53,016 nt of DNA from an uncultured SAR86 cluster bacterium (GTDB lineage: Bacteria; Pseudomonadota; Gammaproteobacteria; Magnimaribacterales; D2472), in contig CABXTT010000005.1 in NCBI GenBank assembly GCA_902515155.1, forward strand, positions 1 through 53,016, in the 5' to 3' direction. A model generated the notes under the pieces. The model was not told the origin of the DNA, ran no database searches, and saw only the letters and a list, made by a program, of their open reading frames with translations. This document shows positions 51,516 to 53,016 of this stretch, piece after piece. Within the stretch, counting starts at the first letter, position 1. Each line of letters starts with the position of its first letter. Position numbers and translations under genes: made by a program.

Positions 51516-51710
51516 ATGGGATACAAGTTAAAAACACATTCTGGAGCTGCTAAGCGATTTAAGAAGACAGGTACTTCTGTTAAGAGCAAAAGTGCAAACA
51601 GAAATCATATTCTTACTAAACAGTCCACTAAGAGAAAAAGACATAATAGAGGTCTTAATAAGCTAACAGGCGTTGTGCTTAAGATGGCTTCAAAATTAAT
51701 AAGAAGATAA
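51516..51710 (+). CDS. rpmI: 50S ribosomal protein L35
   Basis: [45 protein letters not shown]. Confidence 0.95.
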   Translation: MGYKLKTHSGAAKRFKKTGTSVKSKSANRNHILTKQSTKRKRHNRGLNKLTGVVLKMASKLIRR

Positions 51711-51713
51711 ATC

Positions 51714-52061
51714 ATGCCAAGAACTACCAAATCAGTAACTGCAAGAGCAAAACATAAGAAAGTACTTAGTGCTACTAAAGGTCATTATGGGGCTAGAAGC
51801 AGATTATTTAGAACTGCCAAGCAGTCTAATATAAAGTCTTTACAATATGCTTTTAGAGATAGAAAAAATAAGAAAAGAGCCTTTAGAGCACTTTGGATAT
51901 CAAGGATTAATGCTGGAGCCAGAGAATTAGGAGTTTCATATTCTGTTCTAATCAATTCTTTGATGAAAAAAGATATTGTTTTAGATAGAAAAATTCTTTC
52001 TGATATAGCTATTACTGATAGTGCAACTTTTGAGAAAATTGTAAAAACAGCTACCAGCTAG
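51714..52061 (+). CDS. rplT: 50S ribosomal protein L20
   Basis: [61 protein letters not shown]. Confidence 0.96.
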   Translation: MPRTTKSVTARAKHKKVLSATKGHYGARSRLFRTAKQSNIKSLQYAFRDRKNKKRAFRALWISRINAGARELGVSYSVLINSLMKKDIVLDRKILSDIAITDSATFEKIVKTATS

Positions 52062-52074
52062 TTATACTGGTTTG

Positions 52075-52800
52075 ATGCCAGATCATAACGACATTTCACC
52101 CCCTGAGTTAATCAAAGACAGAGGCTCCCTTCACCCAATAAATCACATGAAAGACTCCATAATGGAGTTGTTAACTTCTCTAGGGTTTGAGATTGTTGAT
52201 GGGCCTGAAATTGAAACGGAAGAATTTAATTTCGATATGCTTAATATAAAAAAATCTCATCCTGCAAGACAGATGCATGATACTTTTTATATTGAAAATA
52301 AATCAAATCTTTTAAGGACTCATACATCACCAGTTCAAATTAGGGGCATGATTGAAAAAAAACCACCACTAGCATTTATTTCTGGTGGCAAGGTTTATAG
52401 AAAGGATGATGATGCTACTCATTTACCAATGTTTCATCAGGTTGAGGGCATATATGTTGATGAAAATGTAAGCTTTGCTCAACTTAAGGATTTAATTTAT
52501 AAAATTATTTATTCACTATTTGGTGAGGATGTAGAGTTAAGATTTAGGCCCTCATACTTTCCATTTACTGAACCGTCAGCTGAGGTTGATATTTTATCAA
52601 AAGAGGGAAAATGGATTGAGGTTCTTGGATGTGGGATAGTAAATCCAATTGTTTTGGATAATTGTAATATTAATTCTAACAAATATAGTGGATTAGCTTT
52701 TGGGCTTGGTATAGAAAGAATAGCTATGCTTAAGCACGGAGTAACAGACATAAGAGAATTTTATAAATCTAACTTAGACTTTTTGAATCAATTTAAATGA
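52075..52800 (+). CDS. pheS: Phenylalanine--tRNA ligase alpha subunit, lacking the N-terminal coiled-coil domain
   Basis: GSLHPINHMKDSIMELLTSLGFEIVDGPEIETEEFNFDMLNIKKSHPARQMHDTFYI; LLRTHTSPVQIRGM; PMFHQVEGIYVD; RFRPSYFPFTEPSAEVDI; GLAFGLGIERIAML. Confidence 0.94.
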   Translation: MPDHNDISPPELIKDRGSLHPINHMKDSIMELLTSLGFEIVDGPEIETEEFNFDMLNIKKSHPARQMHDTFYIENKSNLLRTHTSPVQIRGMIEKKPPLAFISGGKVYRKDDDATHLPMFHQVEGIYVDENVSFAQLKDLIYKIIYSLFGEDVELRFRPSYFPFTEPSAEVDILSKEGKWIEVLGCGIVNPIVLDNCNINSNKYSGLAFGLGIERIAMLKHGVTDIREFYKSNLDFLNQFK

Positions 52801-53016
52801 AAATAGCATACAAACATTTACTTCGACATCTTGAAGAAAAACCAAGCATTGAGCAGTTATCTAATAGCCTTTTTCAACTTGGTCATGAACATGAAATTGA
52901 GGATAGTATTTTTGATATGGAGTTCACTCCAAATAGAGGAGATTGCTTATCAATTAATGGCTTGCTGAGAGATTTAGCAGTTTTCTATAAAGTTAACTTA
53001 AATCAAGAAATATATA
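52797..53016 (+). CDS. pheT: Phenylalanine--tRNA ligase beta subunit, N-terminal part (truncated by window end)
   Basis: ATGA overlap with pheS stop; MKIAYKHLLRHLEEKPSIEQLSNSLFQLGHEHEIEDSIFDMEFTPNRGDCLSINGLLRDLAVFYKVNLNQEIY; (E/D)xxxTPNRxDCLxxxGxxRDLA motif. Confidence 0.85.
   Translation, partial: MKIAYKHLLRHLEEKPSIEQLSNSLFQLGHEHEIEDSIFDMEFTPNRGDCLSINGLLRDLAVFYKVNLNQEIY

Noticed and set aside
1-53016. CRISPR arrays, IS elements, prophage genes, toxin-antitoxin or restriction-type defence systems
   Set aside because: No regularly spaced repeats, transposase/integrase/phage motifs or recognisable defence genes on reading both strands; genes are core metabolism or glycan synthesis.

Overview
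AT-rich window from a gammaproteobacterial chromosome. Gene order, protein sequences and compactness suggest a streamlined marine lineage (SAR86-like); this taxonomic guess is inference. It has three parts. (1) 1-20243 is a conserved core block: SDR(yciK-like)-gph-ubiG (minus strand), pntAA-pntAB-pntB, gyrA-serC-pheA-hisC-tyrA-aroA-cmk-rpsA-ihfB-pyrF-pgi-uvrC-pgsA, a nucleotidyltransferase-cupin fusion gene, tRNA-Cys(GCA) and tRNA-Leu(UAA). (2) 20289-49831 is a ~29.5 kb surface-polysaccharide (O-antigen/capsule-type) island: Wzz, TviB/TviC-like enzymes, RfbA/RfbB, a sugar C-methyltransferase, FdtA-like ketoisomerase, aminotransferases, glycosyltransferases, a PglK/MsbA-like ABC flippase, a Wzy-like polymerase, an AsnB-like amidotransferase and a PglC-like initiating transferase. 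(3) 50227-53016 returns to core genes: pdxH, infC-rpmI-rplT-pheS-pheT. Best leads: (a) a Wzy-like polymerase split by an 11-T homopolymer, either a slippage/phase-variation locus or a sequence error; (b) a minimal PheRS in which PheS lacks the N-terminal coiled coil and PheT lacks the EMAP/OB-fold region; (c) ribosomal protein S1 ending after five S1 domains; (d) the cytidylyltransferase-cupin fusion located where E. coli has glyW; (e) an uncalled 54-aa ORF joined to both neighbours by 4-nt ATGA overlaps; (f) infC with no possible ATG/GTG/TTG start; (g) L-2-hydroxyglutarate oxidase embedded in the sugar cluster. All calls are by eye from sequence; no searches were run.
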